Shown one piece after another: positions 22,427 through 35,686 of a DNA stretch of 64,000 nt; within the stretch, counting starts at the first letter, position 1; each line of letters opens with the position of its first letter. Where the stretch lies: NCBI GenBank assembly GCA_000328365.1, contig KB303021.1, positions 1 to 64,000 on the forward strand, written 5' to 3'. The position numbers were made by a program, and so were the translations under genes. Below the pieces are notes generated by a model. The model saw only the letters and a program-made list of their open reading frames with translations. It was not told the origin of the DNA and did no database searches. The stretch comes from Capitella teleta (taxonomy: Eukaryota; Annelida; Polychaeta; Capitellidae).

Positions 22427-24278
22427 TGATCAAACCGAGTCCCTTCCGTTTTTCCGTTTCTTCGGGGCTTCTGCAGTTGACCTGCTGACCTTTCGATAGT
22501 TCAATTGAAGAGAATGGAGTATTCATGGCGCAAATTGAAATGAAATCTTACTCTGCGTTAGATCTTCACAGCAAATCCACACAAATATTGTGAAGTCAGT
22601 CTGCGGTTCCAAGAGTATGAAATATACTTTACTTGACAAATTGACGAAAATGATTCATATGTCAATTTCATACAAATAACATAATGTTTCTATTGCCATT
22701 AATAGTTTCTGAGAACATTTCGGCATTTCGCAGCGAATTGGCTGATAAAAGATTGGCTGAGTATTTGTTATATAGCATTACATTCCAAAGTGTTGCCTTT
22801 GACTTTGAGGCAGAACATCAATGACACAATGAAATACTGTTATCAGGTTTAGAGAACAGAACTTTACACCCAAATTTATGAAAGCGTGAAGTTCCCGACG
22901 CAGAATTGTCAGTGCCTTGGGGAAAATGTAGAGAATGTCTCTTTATTTGAGAAAATAAAACAAAATAGGCCGTGGCTCCTAGCCCGGTACCGTACTACGA
23001 GCATGGAGAGATAAGCTCATAATATATGAGACCATCCGCGCCATTCTTCTTGTTACAACGACGTGATGAAGTCTGCCTTGTACAACTGTACAACATAGTC
23101 TTGTTAGTCATTGATGGCCTTCGCAACTAGCTCATAATTTGAAAATCGGGCTCCGGCCTGTTTAATGCTGTTTTTACAATGTTTTAACTGATTGTTATGA
23201 TTAATGTTAGCGTTTAGAACAAATTATATTTGGATTTTACGCTGATTTTTTATTTATTTATTTATTTATTTTTTTCATGATCATTACATTATAATTAAAA
23301 AGAACAGGGAGTCGGGTGGACACTATTCGAGACATTGAGGAGTTTGACATAATAAAGCTCTGCCCCATTCCGTTGTAATATGCTGTGAACAATACCAATA
23401 AAAAGTATACGATTTAAAATAACAGGCATTTAGGTTTAAAACGTGTTCAATTGCGAATCCTTTTGAAACCATTTTTGTGCAGCAATTTGGAAGAATGCGA
23501 GCGTGATTCAACGCACGTCGCTTACTGTAATTGCGTCGCAAATACACAACAAATGTGTTCAATTTATAAACCCTCCGCGTAATTAAAGGGGTAGGATTAC
23601 CATAATACATAGGCTTAACATGATGAGGATCTACACAACAGTACAAATAAATATTCCGTGTGAAAAAAAGGTGTTTGCTGTGAAAAGTGTGTAAAAGGCG
23701 CTCCAAACATTATTGCAGAGGAGTTGCTATTTAGCGAGCACGTCATCGGTGGTACGATCTGCTTGCAAATCTCTCTCTACCTTTCTCTGCATGAGGGAGC
23801 TAACTTTTGATTACAAACAGGGGTTTTCCGTGAAAGCGCGGGCTAAATCCAGAAAAATGTTCCGTATATAGTTGGAGAAGCCTCTCATATATACTTCTCC
23901 TACCACCCCTGAAGTCACGAGGGGCTCATGAATATTTATGAGCTCGCAATTGGATATCGTTTACGCTGTGTCGCATGAACACACAGATGTCGGAATAGCG
24001 GGATTCAAAATCTCAAGCGTTATGTAATTTGTTGGTGGTAAAAAGTTGGAACCAAATGGTGGTGATGCTACCTGCTTAATACGTATACGTGGGAGACGAT
24101 CCCTATGTGAAATGCATCTCCCAATTGTTTCTTCTTCTCACAAACTATACCTCTGACCCATAACAAAGGTCAATTTTCTAGCGTTTGAGGCGCGTTTTGC
24201 GGAAGAAATGTCTACGTCTCGGTTGGGAAGATATCATCAACCTCTTGATGTTCAAGCGTCTCTCTGCTGCTCAGATTA

Positions 24279-24313
<35 letters not shown>

Positions 24314-25342
24314 GGCAACAAGGCGGTGTGACGTCATAAATACCAGGATGAGATGAGGACCGCCATTTTGAACGGCTGACCTCTCAATACACAGTCTGAA
24401 AATACGCGCCAAACTCATGCGAAACCGGAAAATATGGCATGCATTGCAAAACACCGTGTACAGTGATGTGCAATGTCATACAGAATGAAATGAACTGTTA
24501 ACACAACATTTACGATGTTTGTTTTTGTTTTTGATTTTTTTCTTTTTCTTATGATGATTTACAATGTAAAATTTATATAAATAATATATAAGTGACACAA
24601 TTAAAAGACTTGTAGGCCTATAACTTTTAATGATTAGGCCAAAATGAGAAATCTCATAATTCAGAAGAAATTTACTCTTTGTGGGCCGCTATCTTGTTGA
24701 TTTCTGCCAGTCGAATCGATCGAAACCATCTTCGAAGCAGTTTTATTTCTGGGCAACGGTTTCAGTTTCACCCAGTATAAAGGACAGTTAACCCGATAAA
24801 CCCAAAACTGGTTTCGTCCAGCCGAATGCGCCCTTATAGTACTTGTAACAGTAATTCGATTAAGCACATAATATAATACAATATAACTACAATATATAAT
24901 TATATACAATATATATATAATATGGAAATGCATTCATCCGTAACAAAATTGTGTACATCTGAATGCAAATAAAAACAATATGTACATGTTTGAATCCCCG
25001 AAATGCTTAATTTATACTGCTCTCTATTGTTGTTACTAATTCGTAATTGAATGTCTAATTCAGGATTACGCATTTACTGCCGGACGGATTAATCCCTAAA
25101 AGCCGCCATATACTTGAGTAATGGAGTGATTCAGTGCAGAATCTTGTCGAACTTTGGCATACAGCCAATACTTCACGCCGCTATCTCATTTACATAAAAC
25201 CCATGAATGAAGGTTGGTTGTTAACCACGCCCACTTATCGATCGCATCATGAATATTCATGATGCCGTAGTGGTCTGACCGAGTTAGGGCGCTCATTAGC
25301 ATACGACTGGCGCGCACAAGGCCCGATCGAGCAGCCGCCGAC

Positions 25343-25350
25343 TATAAAAG
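25343..25350 (+). promoter_or_regulatory. TATA box of the Ig-like gene
   Basis: TATAAAAG lies 203 bases upstream of the start codon at 25546, inside a GC-richer island, and puts the expected transcription start near 25373. It is the only strong TATA context seen before this gene. Confidence 0.6.
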
Positions 25351-25545
25351 CTACGAAACGCTGAATTTTCCCGCAAAATCATCGAAGTGCCACCTGCGAA
25401 TCAAGTGCGCGTGTACTCGGCATTCAAAGCACACGACAGCAAATTGTCATCTTGAATAACTGCTCAATCTGCGTGTTCATTTCGATTAACACGAGACGTC
25501 TTTTGAGAATTCGACCAGAGTGATTCTGTCACTAACTCAGAAGAC

Positions 25546-28500
25546 ATGTTCGTAAGAAGAGCTCTTCTCTCTCTGGCTTTCATCGGTGAGTACTTGTACT
25601 TGAGATACTCGATTAATTGCTCATTATGATTATAATTATTGCTAGGTCTATGCATAGTATGCTAATGGTCTTATTTAGTGTTTTTTCTTTCAACTTGAGC
25701 AAGTTCTAGTACATAATTTATGTTCATGAGTCAACCAACTATTCATCTAATGCTATTGTTATTAAGTCAATAAGTGGTTTTTCTTCTTCCTTTACTCACT
25801 CACAACCTTGGCCATAAAAATGTAAGTTGCAACATGAATTACTAATACTTTATATACATTGCACAAATAGTGAGTAGTTAATTGTTTCGGTATTTTATCT
25901 GAACACAGGGAAATTAGTGCGTTTTGGTCTGTGATTGGTCACATTGAACAGTATATTTAATACTACGAAGTAAACGTGTTGATTATTGAGGGTTTTATTT
26001 GACCGCAAATGAGTCCGTGCCGAGATGACCGAAGAACAAGATCTAAACATTGAATGCTTCGAATATTATGATACGCCCAGCGTATTAATAATAGTTGCTC
26101 CGAAACTCCCGATCGCCTGATTGTGACGTCAGACAATCCAGGAAGAAAAATATTTATATTTTTTTTGGTGTTGCTGAATGATTGCTTTTGGTGCAGCGAA
26201 TGCTTGCTTCACTCAGTCAAGCGAGCTTCATATGACTCACTTCGGAGAATCCGTTTCGTTGCCCTTCGCACTATAACCAGTCAACAATGGCAACCAGTCG
26301 ATTGCTATTAGAAGTGTACGACTTCTTAGAATATATTTAAATATGCATAGAATATACTTAAACATGCATTTCACGATGCTTATATTTTGTGTGTAATACG
26401 TGTACATCTCGAAAACTTGAAAAACATTTTCCAAGGACATGTTTACTAGTTGATAATTTTTACCAGTTCATAATTAATTGATCTTCCACGACAACTTCAA
26501 ACGAGAGATAATTTCCCACGCGGTCTTCAGATGTTTCGCCGATGAATGAGTTCTGTTGTGAATTAAATATCTTCCCTCGAGGCGATCAATTTCCCGCCTC
26601 CCTGCTCCGGTGCCAAGTGCGGAGACTACTCGGTGCGGGAAAGTACTCGCTTGACCCCGAACCAGTACCGCGGGTTCAAGCGATTTGTCTGCAAGATGAG
26701 ATGTCTGTTGAGAAACATATGTTCTTGCCAATACCCGAAACGCAAATGGCTCGCTACACGTGTGAAATATATCAAGAGTACCAGTGAATTGCACAGGGGT
26801 CATTGGGTGCATGTTGTTACGTAATTGCGAAGGGCATGGCGCGATCTTGATTCGACCTTCTTTTAAAGGAGACTCGTGGCAGTGAAAGCAGTGTGAGAAA
26901 AGTCAAGAAAACCTGAAAATAAACAATCCGGAAAATAAACATCGAACCGCGCGTGAAAGCGATGAGATTATTCAACCAAATTTCTGCCAATGTTTTGGGT
27001 GAATATTTTTTCTCCCCCAATTTCTGCCAAATACGCGTGGCCCACTTAAGCTGCCAAGGAATTCCCCTAGTTTTATTTACAAGCACATCTTGTAAGACGA
27101 TCAAACTCATCGGCTGCCAAATTGTCGTGCGATCTCTGGCTGTTCAATCACCGAGTGACCCCAACGCTTCACCATAATCGCCGATCATCTGGCATTTCAT
27201 GTTTGAATGTTGACACCATTTCCCTGTTCCCGTTCAGGCAGGGCGTTAATCAACTCCCGTGGCATGACTGCAGAGTGCACATGTACCCTCCCTCACCTGT
27301 ACATTGTAGCTACACCTGCTTATTAATCAGAGATCCGGGTTAATTAGTGCATTGCGGACGCCGTCTTGGCATTATCTGACAAGGTTGGGATATTATTTGA
27401 GGAATATTATTAATCGGGATGCGGGGTTTTCTGACCGGTTGACCACTGGTCACGAGTGCACGTGCACCGATTGAGCAGTCGTGCGATGCTCGCATGCACT
27501 GAAAGCGTCTCCCGCGTGCGTTGCATGTCTGCCCTGAAAGTGCATGTCTGCTTAAACATGCATCGATTTTAAATCGATTTTGTCAGCGTGCAAAATTTGA
27601 TTTTTTTTTTTTCTTCAATTCAGATTTGAATGATATTGAGAAAAAACGGGTGGGAAAAAAATCACAATAATTCAATGTGTGGTTTCTGTCTGGCCTTAGC
27701 TTAATTGTGGGAGCGAAACGCAAAATGTAATCCGTTTATGAATACATGTATTTCCTTATAAATATATCAGCGATGCGATTTAATCATGAACATGCTACAA
27801 AGCGTATTTATAGCAAGTGCTCATGCACTGACATGCACGGCGGGTTCACGCGACACTGAATAAAATGTTCATTAACCAACGGTTGCAGTTAGTTATGTAA
27901 CATGTAGATGACCAGGTGACCATAGGTGGACTCCTTTTTAATGACCAGTACATCGCATTGTACACTGCACTCAATTCGCACCTCGGAACAAAAAAAAGCA
28001 ATACTACCTGTACATTATATTATTATTAGATCAACCACTCATTCGTTATCTCATGGAAAATGCGGTTATCTTATTAGTTTTTTTCCCCAAAAGCCAAGTT
28101 GTAAATCAGTCAATGGAGTGAATTCGTTATATGGCCCACTCCTTAATTTAATCTGAATTCACACACACCCGCTTGAGACTCGAGTGCTTCGACGCAACGT
28201 AGACATCCAGCCACGTTACACTTTAGATGACGTATGCGTCGCCATAGCAACCTAGAAACCACTTCAACTTTTGTGTCTTTTTCCAGCCGCCATCTCGGCC
28301 TTGAATCTCAAGATCCGGACGTCGTCGCCGCCTAGCGGGGAAAAGGAGTCGATGTCATCCCGGATGTTCATCCTGGCCGGACAGAGTTACGAGGCGGAGT
28401 GCTGGCCTGATACCTTCGAGTTCGAAGGGATCTTCGCCAACTACAGCATCCAGTTCCTGAAGGACTCGGCTCCGTTCCAACCGAGGGCCCACTGGTCGGA

Positions 28501-30728
28501 GAACCCTCTTATGGGAGATGATCCCAGACTCATCTCGGGAAACGATCTCCTGGTCGACGAAGTGACCGCTACTGGTCGCTATGCCATCGCCCAGAAGGAA
28601 CATACTTACAAAGATGGAACTCGGGTGCCGAAATTCGTGCTCTCCATCGAAAGTGAGTTCTCTCTTTTCTTCGAATCGTTCCTCATTCTCTATGGACGCT
28701 CATAAAATGTCGTGTCATGATTTAACACCTCCGTGACCTCATGACCTTATCCTGCAATAACCTTGGGTCTCCTGGAATTCAAATGAGGGTCACGCGAGGA
28801 GAGAGCTGTTTGATTGGCAGAGGGATAAGGCATCCTCCCCTTCCGCCTTCGAGGGCGGCATCACCCCACCGCCTGACAACGCTATTATGATGATCAAAAC
28901 ACGTGCTTCCGCGAAATACGGTTGAGCCGCGCACGCAGCTAAAGGGGCGTGGCTTCTCCCTCATTAACTATTCTTGAATTATTCATGAGCCGGTGTCTTT
29001 TTATTTTTTTTTTTTCCTTATGCGACCACGTGTTTCCTGCCACGTGTTTGTTTACTTGTTTTTGAAAATAAACTCCCGGTATGTTAATTTGCATCGAAAG
29101 AATCTGATCAATGAAAAATTGCAAAAATATAAATGTTGTTAGAGCAATTTAATATTGCACTTTTGTATATTTGCTAGAGCAAATTAATTTTATGCATCGT
29201 AATTAATGAATATCTAGACAGACCGAAGTTTTCTGAGATCTATGGTTTAATTAATAAACACTTTTTTTTTTTTTATCTCCAATTAACAGACGCCCAACCA
29301 GAGGACACTGCGCGGCTGCAGTGCTCAGTCATGGTAGAGGTCCCCCACCCGCATTACGATCCCACTGACTTCTTCAAACAGACCACAGACGACTACGGAA
29401 AACCAGTCATTGTCATCGGTTAGTATTTATTTTAATACTATTATTGACAAACACATGATCATATAGAAAACAACCCAGAGCAAAACAACTCTATTATAAA
29501 TGTTGACATGTGCATCAGTTGCATGAAATCTACATGCATCACAATTATGTAATCGACAACCTTTTTGTTATTTGCTCCGAAGGACACGCATAATCGTTTT
29601 GTGAAAATGGTTCTGATTTAATGGCGAAATGTCAGACGTGATAATTGAGATGCATTTATTGCGAGAGAGACGGACTCATTTATGACTTCCTACTTTCTAA
29701 AAGTGCAATTTTTGTGTATTATTTTTTTCTTCTATCATAGTTCATACTCTTTGTAAGTACATAAGTACTTAAACCAGTTTCACTAATAATATTGTGAACG
29801 GAACTATGACCTCAAATTGTTGGCCATCAGCCAAGTCTCAAGCCAATGGAATTACAATCGGAAATATTTTTGTGATGATTATCCTAACATTTGTGACATA
29901 CTTAGACACTAATTATCATGAAATTATGAATTTATGTAAATTATTTGTTCAATTTTAGGTGATTTGAGTTCAATGGAAATGTTCAACTACGAGATGAATG
30001 GCAAGTCCAACGGTCACTATGGCTATGACATCATGGCCAAAGACACCCTGACCAATGGTCAATACCTGGAATTGGACGAGGGGGACATTCCGGCGATCGC
30101 CTTCCGCTTCTTCTTCCCCTCCTTCTATCCGGCCGTTCGCTTCCTCCTGAAGGACGACCAAGATGACCTTGTGGATGACGTCACTAACCAATTCACGCGC
30201 TACTACGATTTCAAGAAAGAGACCACGCTTGACCAGGGTCCACTGATCCGCATGCAGTTCATGCAGGACTACATCAACGACGTCGCTGAGGGCGCCATGC
30301 ACTACAAGTTCAACCGCTCACACGACGGCCTCAGCCTCTGGTGTGAGGCGCAGGTGGTGTCATCTAGTGGCATCGGTTTCAACCCCCACGCTCAATACGT
30401 CACTCTGAAACTCAAACGTAAGTGAAGGGAATTTAAACGCTGTGGAAATTACTAAAGATTTCTTGTTTCTAATTCAGGATCAGAAGAAATTGCTCAAGAA
30501 AACACGCAACATTTGCCCAAAGATAACGAAAATAAGCGACCAGTTGGCGGGTCAGTTGACAAGGTCCAACATGACGGAGCGGTGAGCTCTGAAGCGGACG
30601 GAGTTTCATACGGGGAGATGTCAAACAGTAAAAAGGAAGCGAAGATCACTGCAGAAAACTCAGCCAGCGGTCTCTTAGCCAGCAGCCTGGCTATTCTGGC
30701 TCTGGCTCTGACGCTGTGCTCGTTATAA
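25546..30728 (+). CDS. Secreted Ig-like protein, probably GPI-anchored
   Basis: Five exons (25546-25585, 28287-28652, 29290-29418, 29959-30417, 30478-30728) join in frame to 414 residues. Residues 1-18 are a signal peptide (RRALLSLAFIAAISA). Residues about 38-175 look like an immunoglobulin-type domain, with C52 in a B-strand-like AECWP and C147 in the F-strand motif ARLQCSVMV. A second, related unit at about 200-322 has the F-strand cysteine C307 (LSLWCEAQVV) but no obvious partner in its B-strand-like IAFRFFFP. A polar linker follows. The last 20 residues are hydrophobic and end in LCSL with no charged tail, as in GPI signals. N-glycosylation sequons NYS and NRS are present. No close family was recognised; adhesion or recognition at the cell surface is inferred. 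The large 5' intron is 2.7 kb and holds no gene I can see. Confidence 0.72.
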
Positions 30729-31881
30729 GTGTTTTTGATAGAAAGACTGAAAAATGCGTTTTCACATAGGTTGCTAAGCTGCAGCCAGCAATTAACGCTA
30801 GGAAAATATATAAATCTTTTTTTGTGTGTGTAAAGTCACAACATTGTACTGAATATAATTACGCTCAATTTGTGCAATGGCCGTCGGTTTGTTAGAACAT
30901 CTTTCCACGTTTCTGCTTCAGTCAGTTTGTAGATCTCTCGTTGTTCCATTTCCTATTTTCTCTATTATTTTCTTTATTTATTCCATTTCCTTGCTCATTA
31001 TCTTATTTATCATTTCTCTAGAATCAAATGCCCCAAAAATGGTAGGAAATTTATGATATATATGATCATTATCATTATTATTATTATTCTATTATTATGC
31101 CTAGGACCATATTTACATCAGTTGTTGTGCCTTTCTGGTTAATCGTATACTACAGGCATGTTATTATTCTTCAAAATATTTTTGTATTCTAGTAAAATAT
31201 AATTCACGAATGCCATTAAAATTTCTACATTTCCGAGATTTACATTATGTGTTTGACCAAAACGTCGAATGAGGTTGATGTTCCCCAAATGAACTCCCTC
31301 TTTACGTTCACATAATGTTCTGTTCGTAGTCGGTGATGGTTGTGTTGGATATTTGATTTTGCGAGCATTTTGTGGAAATAAAAGTTTATATGAATTTACA
31401 TTGCGATGAATTCTAATTCCAAACGGTACAGCTTTCCTGCGAAAACGTGTTGGCTGCGAAAAAATGCTATCATGAATTAGAGGGGCGTACCAAAACAACG
31501 AGGGGTGGGGGGGCATTGGTAACTGATTCAGTTCTGTGAAGCTAAAAAAGGGATTTATAACAGACTCCAGTCTGAGTGTATTCAATTATACAGAATCTAT
31601 TCTGAGGCTGAATTAAATGCGAACGGAATCAAAATCTCAAAAGCCCACAGTTGTTGTTCTGTTGTAGATCTCATAGTAATGATAGTTCAACTGAATTGGT
31701 GCTGTTAAGCAGTGATGACAAGACGGAAGAGTTTGAGGTGGTTCTGTTCGTATCAAATAAGCTCACAGAATTGATTCTCTAAGCTACGCCATTCGTCCAC
31801 AGAATTGATTCTGTGGAGGATCCTATAGTTCAACAAAATTGGTTCTGTGATTCATTTCATAGTATACAGTCCAAAAGGTTT
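30729..31881. other. 3' flank and spacer
   Basis: Likely 3' untranslated sequence of the Ig-like gene, then unassigned AT-rich DNA. A minus-strand open frame of 148 codons (31139-31585) has no motif I recognise, no splice partner and ordinary AT-rich composition; I do not call it a gene. Confidence 0.35.
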
Positions 31882-31890
31882 GGGTTACCC

Positions 31891-31955
31891 TAGCACAGAT
31901 AAATCGGGCGAGGTCTGCGCACCTCTCGCTTTTGCTGTAGAATGTCAGCGAGGGT
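31891..31955 (+). repeat. Dispersed 65-bp repeat, copy 1
   Basis: Begins tagcacagataaatcgggcg and ends near gtcagcga. Copy 2 (minus) is at 36232-36294 and copy 3 (plus) at 47549-47613. Copies 1 and 2 face each other and both have TA at the outer edge, as if they were terminal inverted repeats of a roughly 4.4-kb element. Confidence 0.7.
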
Positions 31956-32056
31956 TACCCTAACCGTGCCACTCCTTTCGGCTGGCTCCTGCGTCGCTTC
32001 AGCCTTTGGAGCAACGCAGAAGCCAGCCGAGAGGAGTGGCACGGCTAGGGTTACCC
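31952..32056. repeat. 105-base near-perfect hairpin
   Basis: The left arm (31952-31998) starts GGGTTACCCTAACCGTGCCA. The right arm (about 32010-32056) is its reverse complement except for about five positions, leaving an 11-base loop. GGGTTACCC also occurs directly upstream at 31882-31890, just outside repeat copy 1. The hairpin ends 170 bases before the assembly gap. Confidence 0.85.
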
Positions 32057-32226
32057 ATAATCCCGTTCCAAGCCTCTATATTGATAATCATCCCCCCAGA
32101 TTATGGCTACAGAATGCAGCTAAGTTACCCGCAGTTCCCACCGGGCGGAACCAGCACGTAACCTCGAGTACGCGATAACCTGAGATCCGTGAATGTTTAT
32201 GAACTTTGTGAGGTACAATTTCAATC

Positions 32227-33204
32227 NNNNNNNNNNNNNNNNNNNNNNNNNNNNNNNNNNNNNNNNNNNNNNNNNNNNNNNNNNNNNNNNNNNNNNNNNN
32301 NNNNNNNNNNNNNNNNNNNNNNNNNNNNNNNNNNNNNNNNNNNNNNNNNNNNNNNNNNNNNNNNNNNNNNNNNNNNNNNNNNNNNNNNNNNNNNNNNNNN
32401 NNNNNNNNNNNNNNNNNNNNNNNNNNNNNNNNNNNNNNNNNNNNNNNNNNNNNNNNNNNNNNNNNNNNNNNNNNNNNNNNNNNNNNNNNNNNNNNNNNNN
32501 NNNNNNNNNNNNNNNNNNNNNNNNNNNNNNNNNNNNNNNNNNNNNNNNNNNNNNNNNNNNNNNNNNNNNNNNNNNNNNNNNNNNNNNNNNNNNNNNNNNN
32601 NNNNNNNNNNNNNNNNNNNNNNNNNNNNNNNNNNNNNNNNNNNNNNNNNNNNNNNNNNNNNNNNNNNNNNNNNNNNNNNNNNNNNNNNNNNNNNNNNNNN
32701 NNNNNNNNNNNNNNNNNNNNNNNNNNNNNNNNNNNNNNNNNNNNNNNNNNNNNNNNNNNNNNNNNNNNNNNNNNNNNNNNNNNNNNNNNNNNNNNNNNNN
32801 NNNNNNNNNNNNNNNNNNNNNNNNNNNNNNNNNNNNNNNNNNNNNNNNNNNNNNNNNNNNNNNNNNNNNNNNNNNNNNNNNNNNNNNNNNNNNNNNNNNN
32901 NNNNNNNNNNNNNNNNNNNNNNNNNNNNNNNNNNNNNNNNNNNNNNNNNNNNNNNNNNNNNNNNNNNNNNNNNNNNNNNNNNNNNNNNNNNNNNNNNNNN
33001 NNNNNNNNNNNNNNNNNNNNNNNNNNNNNNNNNNNNNNNNNNNNNNNNNNNNNNNNNNNNNNNNNNNNNNNNNNNNNNNNNNNNNNNNNNNNNNNNNNNN
33101 NNNNNNNNNNNNNNNNNNNNNNNNNNNNNNNNNNNNNNNNNNNNNNNNNNNNNNNNNNNNNNNNNNNNNNNNNNNNNNNNNNNNNNNNNNNNNNNNNNNN
33201 NNNN
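32227..33204. other. Assembly gap (978 N)
   Basis: Unresolved bases. The gap is flanked by repeats, which probably caused the assembly break. Confidence 0.99.
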
Positions 33205-33697
33205 CATCGTTGATATATACATGTATCTCAGGCCTCTGCATACGTGTTGACGTTTAGAATTATATTAAGCGGGCTTCTGTGAGGACCGTTAGGGGTGATC
33301 ATTCCCTCAGATTCTCCATTAGGCTCACTGGGAGAGGATGACTCAGTACTTAGCCAACCCTGGTAAGTATGGTCGCCCACTGCCAAGCATCATTACTGAA
33401 AGCAAATGGTGACGTTTCATCTTTAAGAGGTTCTATTGATTGGATGGTTTCCAACTGCAGTTGACATGCATGAGGATGCATCTGAAGATATCGCGACACA
33501 TTAAACATATAAATTCCTGGTTAATAAAATGAACATTAATTAATTTAAAATAATAATTTCTGCACTTTTCTCATGTGCAGAAATGACATATAATCGAATG
33601 GACTTTTTGATATTCCTCTTATCAAGAATGATGCGGTATCTAAAGCACACTCCAGATCAATTTCTATAAAATACACTCCATTATATAAGTAGTTTAC
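33205..33697. other. Spacer right of gap
   Basis: No gene or named repeat was recognised. Confidence 0.4.
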
Positions 33698-34108
33698 CTA
33701 ATTGTGGTTTAGCGTTAGGACATCTGTAAATATAGGAGTTATCTCCTGTAAAACCGACAAACTTATTATATCAAATTTCCTTAATAGATGCTCGACTGTG
33801 CAAGTCTTCTGTCTAACATTATCGTTAAGTAGTAGCCCGTGTATACACTGAAAGTTATCAACATCAAATCGTGCAGCTGCACTACTAACCACCGGCTTAG
33901 TGCCAATACAATCTTCCGTAAACAATACATCTCCATTAACGGAGCTTAAAGCTATTTGAACATCATGATATACGCGTAAATAATCGTTAGAGCTACTTCC
34001 CTCAATCGGAAAGGACTGTACATTATACAAAATAAATACTTCGTCATCTAGAATGGGTATGTGTACCTTACAAATGAATTGATCGTCATATTCAATAATA
34101 TAGTCCAC
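33698..34108 (-). mobile_element. Envelope-like fossil fragment
   Basis: A short minus-strand frame contains VHIPILDDEVFILYNV, which resembles a segment of the F-type envelope proteins carried by errantivirus-like LTR elements. Only this part is seen. No LTRs, gag or pol are recognisable in the sequence available, and the assembly gap lies close by. It looks like a broken remnant. Age cannot be judged without other copies. The family call is tentative. Confidence 0.25.
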
Positions 34109-34238
34109 ATGAAGTGCCCGATAGCAGGTAGATAGATTTATGCTGAATGCCTAAAAAGGCGGATGAAAATTGCTTCCTGGAAACATTAGGGATGAAATAG
34201 GCAAATGAGCGGAATAGCAGAGTGGGTTGGGCTAATAA

Positions 34239-34395
34239 ACTTCATCGAATGTCAGCGTAAATTTGCTGAGATTACAAGGAATACAGGACGGGATATAATT
34301 TTGAATTGTGTGGCGCATTCATAATAGATGATTTCAATACAGGATATTTAGCGTGTCCGCCAATTTCCCAAAACGCCAGAAAAACTTCCAGTTTT
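34239..34395 (-). repeat. Dispersed repeat of about 155 bp, copy 1
   Basis: The reverse complement of this segment matches 46003-46165. Shared words include ttggcgga, cctgtattgaaatcatctat and agcaaatttacgc. Overall identity is about 80 percent by eye. Confidence 0.7.
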
Positions 34396-34539
34396 CAATC
34401 CAGCCAGACGAGCAGACGACGACCACACCACCAGTCTTCGAGGCCAACTGGGTGTTACACAATGCTACTCAAAAAAATTATCGGTTACTAGATAGGCCTA
34501 TTGGGCCACTTCACTGATTCCCTGGTCATATATATAATG

Positions 34540-34668
34540 CAGGCTTTTAGCTAGGATTTTGAAACTGGGTGCCCAACTTAAAAAAAATAAGAATTTGACG
34601 AGCGCGAAATTTTACCCCACCGGCCACCGCACGACCCGAGAGCCACTTAAAACGGAACGGAACGGAAC

Positions 34669-34710
<42 letters not shown>

Positions 34711-35686
34711 ATTTGAATCATTATTAACATCAATTCAAACAACAATGAGAGTAAAGACAATCAAAAGGTGTGCTTCATTAAGTTCATTTAATGATTTGGC
34801 ATTGGAAAACACACAAAAACAGAAGTGTGTTGTCAAACATGTTCCAACATTGTACAATGGAACTGCAACAGAAGTAGTACTGTATATTTTAGTGGCTTAT
34901 CAAGATCATAAATGAGAGAAAAATGAGTTAAAAGCTGGACAGCTACATAATAAAACCTACATTGCAGGAATGTGCAGGGTTAAGTGGTTGAGAGTTGAGA
35001 CATATGGCAAAGAAGAGATCAAGATGGCTTATTCCAGTAGCTCATAGTCACAGACTAGATAGTGAACATTGTTATGCTAAGACTACTAATACTGGAGATA
35101 AAATCAACACAATAATGTTGAAGCAATAATGCTTAATATAGCATACAAAATAAAATAGATAGGAGAAATGACTGCACACCATAAGCATCAGAGTATGGTA
35201 GACATCACAACTAAAATAATGGCTTTTAGAATTAATAAGATGCAGCATGAGGAAAGTAAAGAAAAATACAAAAAGAAATAAAAAATAAGATCATGTAACT
35301 CATTCCAGCGAGCAATTGCACACAGACTAGCTGCTAACAAAAATATATTACACAATTGGCAGCCAAAATACAATTAAATCCCTGAGAGCTGCATAAATTC
35401 AGTCCAAGAATGGACCAATCATCGAGCATGTAACATAACGCTCCCCTGATTCCCGCTTCAGCTTTGGATTCGCGCCTTTTCATCATGGCCTCAATGCATG
35501 TCACTACGGAGTTCTTTAGTAGTTCTGTACAAACCGACTTTGGAAAATTTTAGGGCGTCCATTTTTGAAAAGATTGGGCGTCCATTTTCCGATTTTTTGG
35601 GCGTCCAAAATTTTTTGTTAGGGTGTCCTAAATCTGAAACTGGGCGTCCATTGGACGCATAGGACGTATGGCTGGCTAAAAGCCTG
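34540..35686. mobile_element. hAT-like non-autonomous element with 8-bp TSD
   Basis: The left end CAGGCTTTTAGCTAG is mirrored at the right end (reverse complement CAGGCTTTTAGCCAG). The 8-base sequence ATATAATG flanks both sides exactly (34532-34539 and 35687-35694). CAGG termini with an 8-bp duplication suit hAT, and also the P superfamily. The interior carries a poly-A tract of about 37 bases (34670-34706), AT-rich unique DNA and repeated gggcgtcca words near the right end. No transposase was recognised. Confidence 0.8.

Larger units (their letters stand above)
20422..25342. other. Long non-coding stretch
   Basis: I see no protein-coding gene in these 4.9 kb. Contents: a CCGGTT triple repeat (about 21585-21605), the pogo-like end and minisatellite listed separately, a T/TTTA-rich tract (23250-23275) and a 33-base poly-A (24279-24310). 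Any enhancers for the flanking genes would lie here but cannot be read from sequence alone. Confidence 0.45.

Noticed and set aside
26474-26824. Overlapping open frames on both strands inside intron 1 of the Ig-like gene (112 and 81 codons)
   Set aside because: No motif, no signal peptide, no splice partner and no recognisable homology; the region is merely GC-richer, so long frames arise by chance.
31139-31585. 148-codon minus-strand frame
   Set aside because: No domain or membrane segment is visible, and it lies in presumed 3' flank. Length alone is not support.
31951-32060. Interstitial telomere repeat suggested by CCCTAACC and TTACCC
   Set aside because: There is no run of the hexamer. 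The words belong to the hairpin arms.
32120-33257. Frames of 333-373 codons across 32120-33257
   Set aside because: They are made almost entirely of the unresolved N bases and carry no information.
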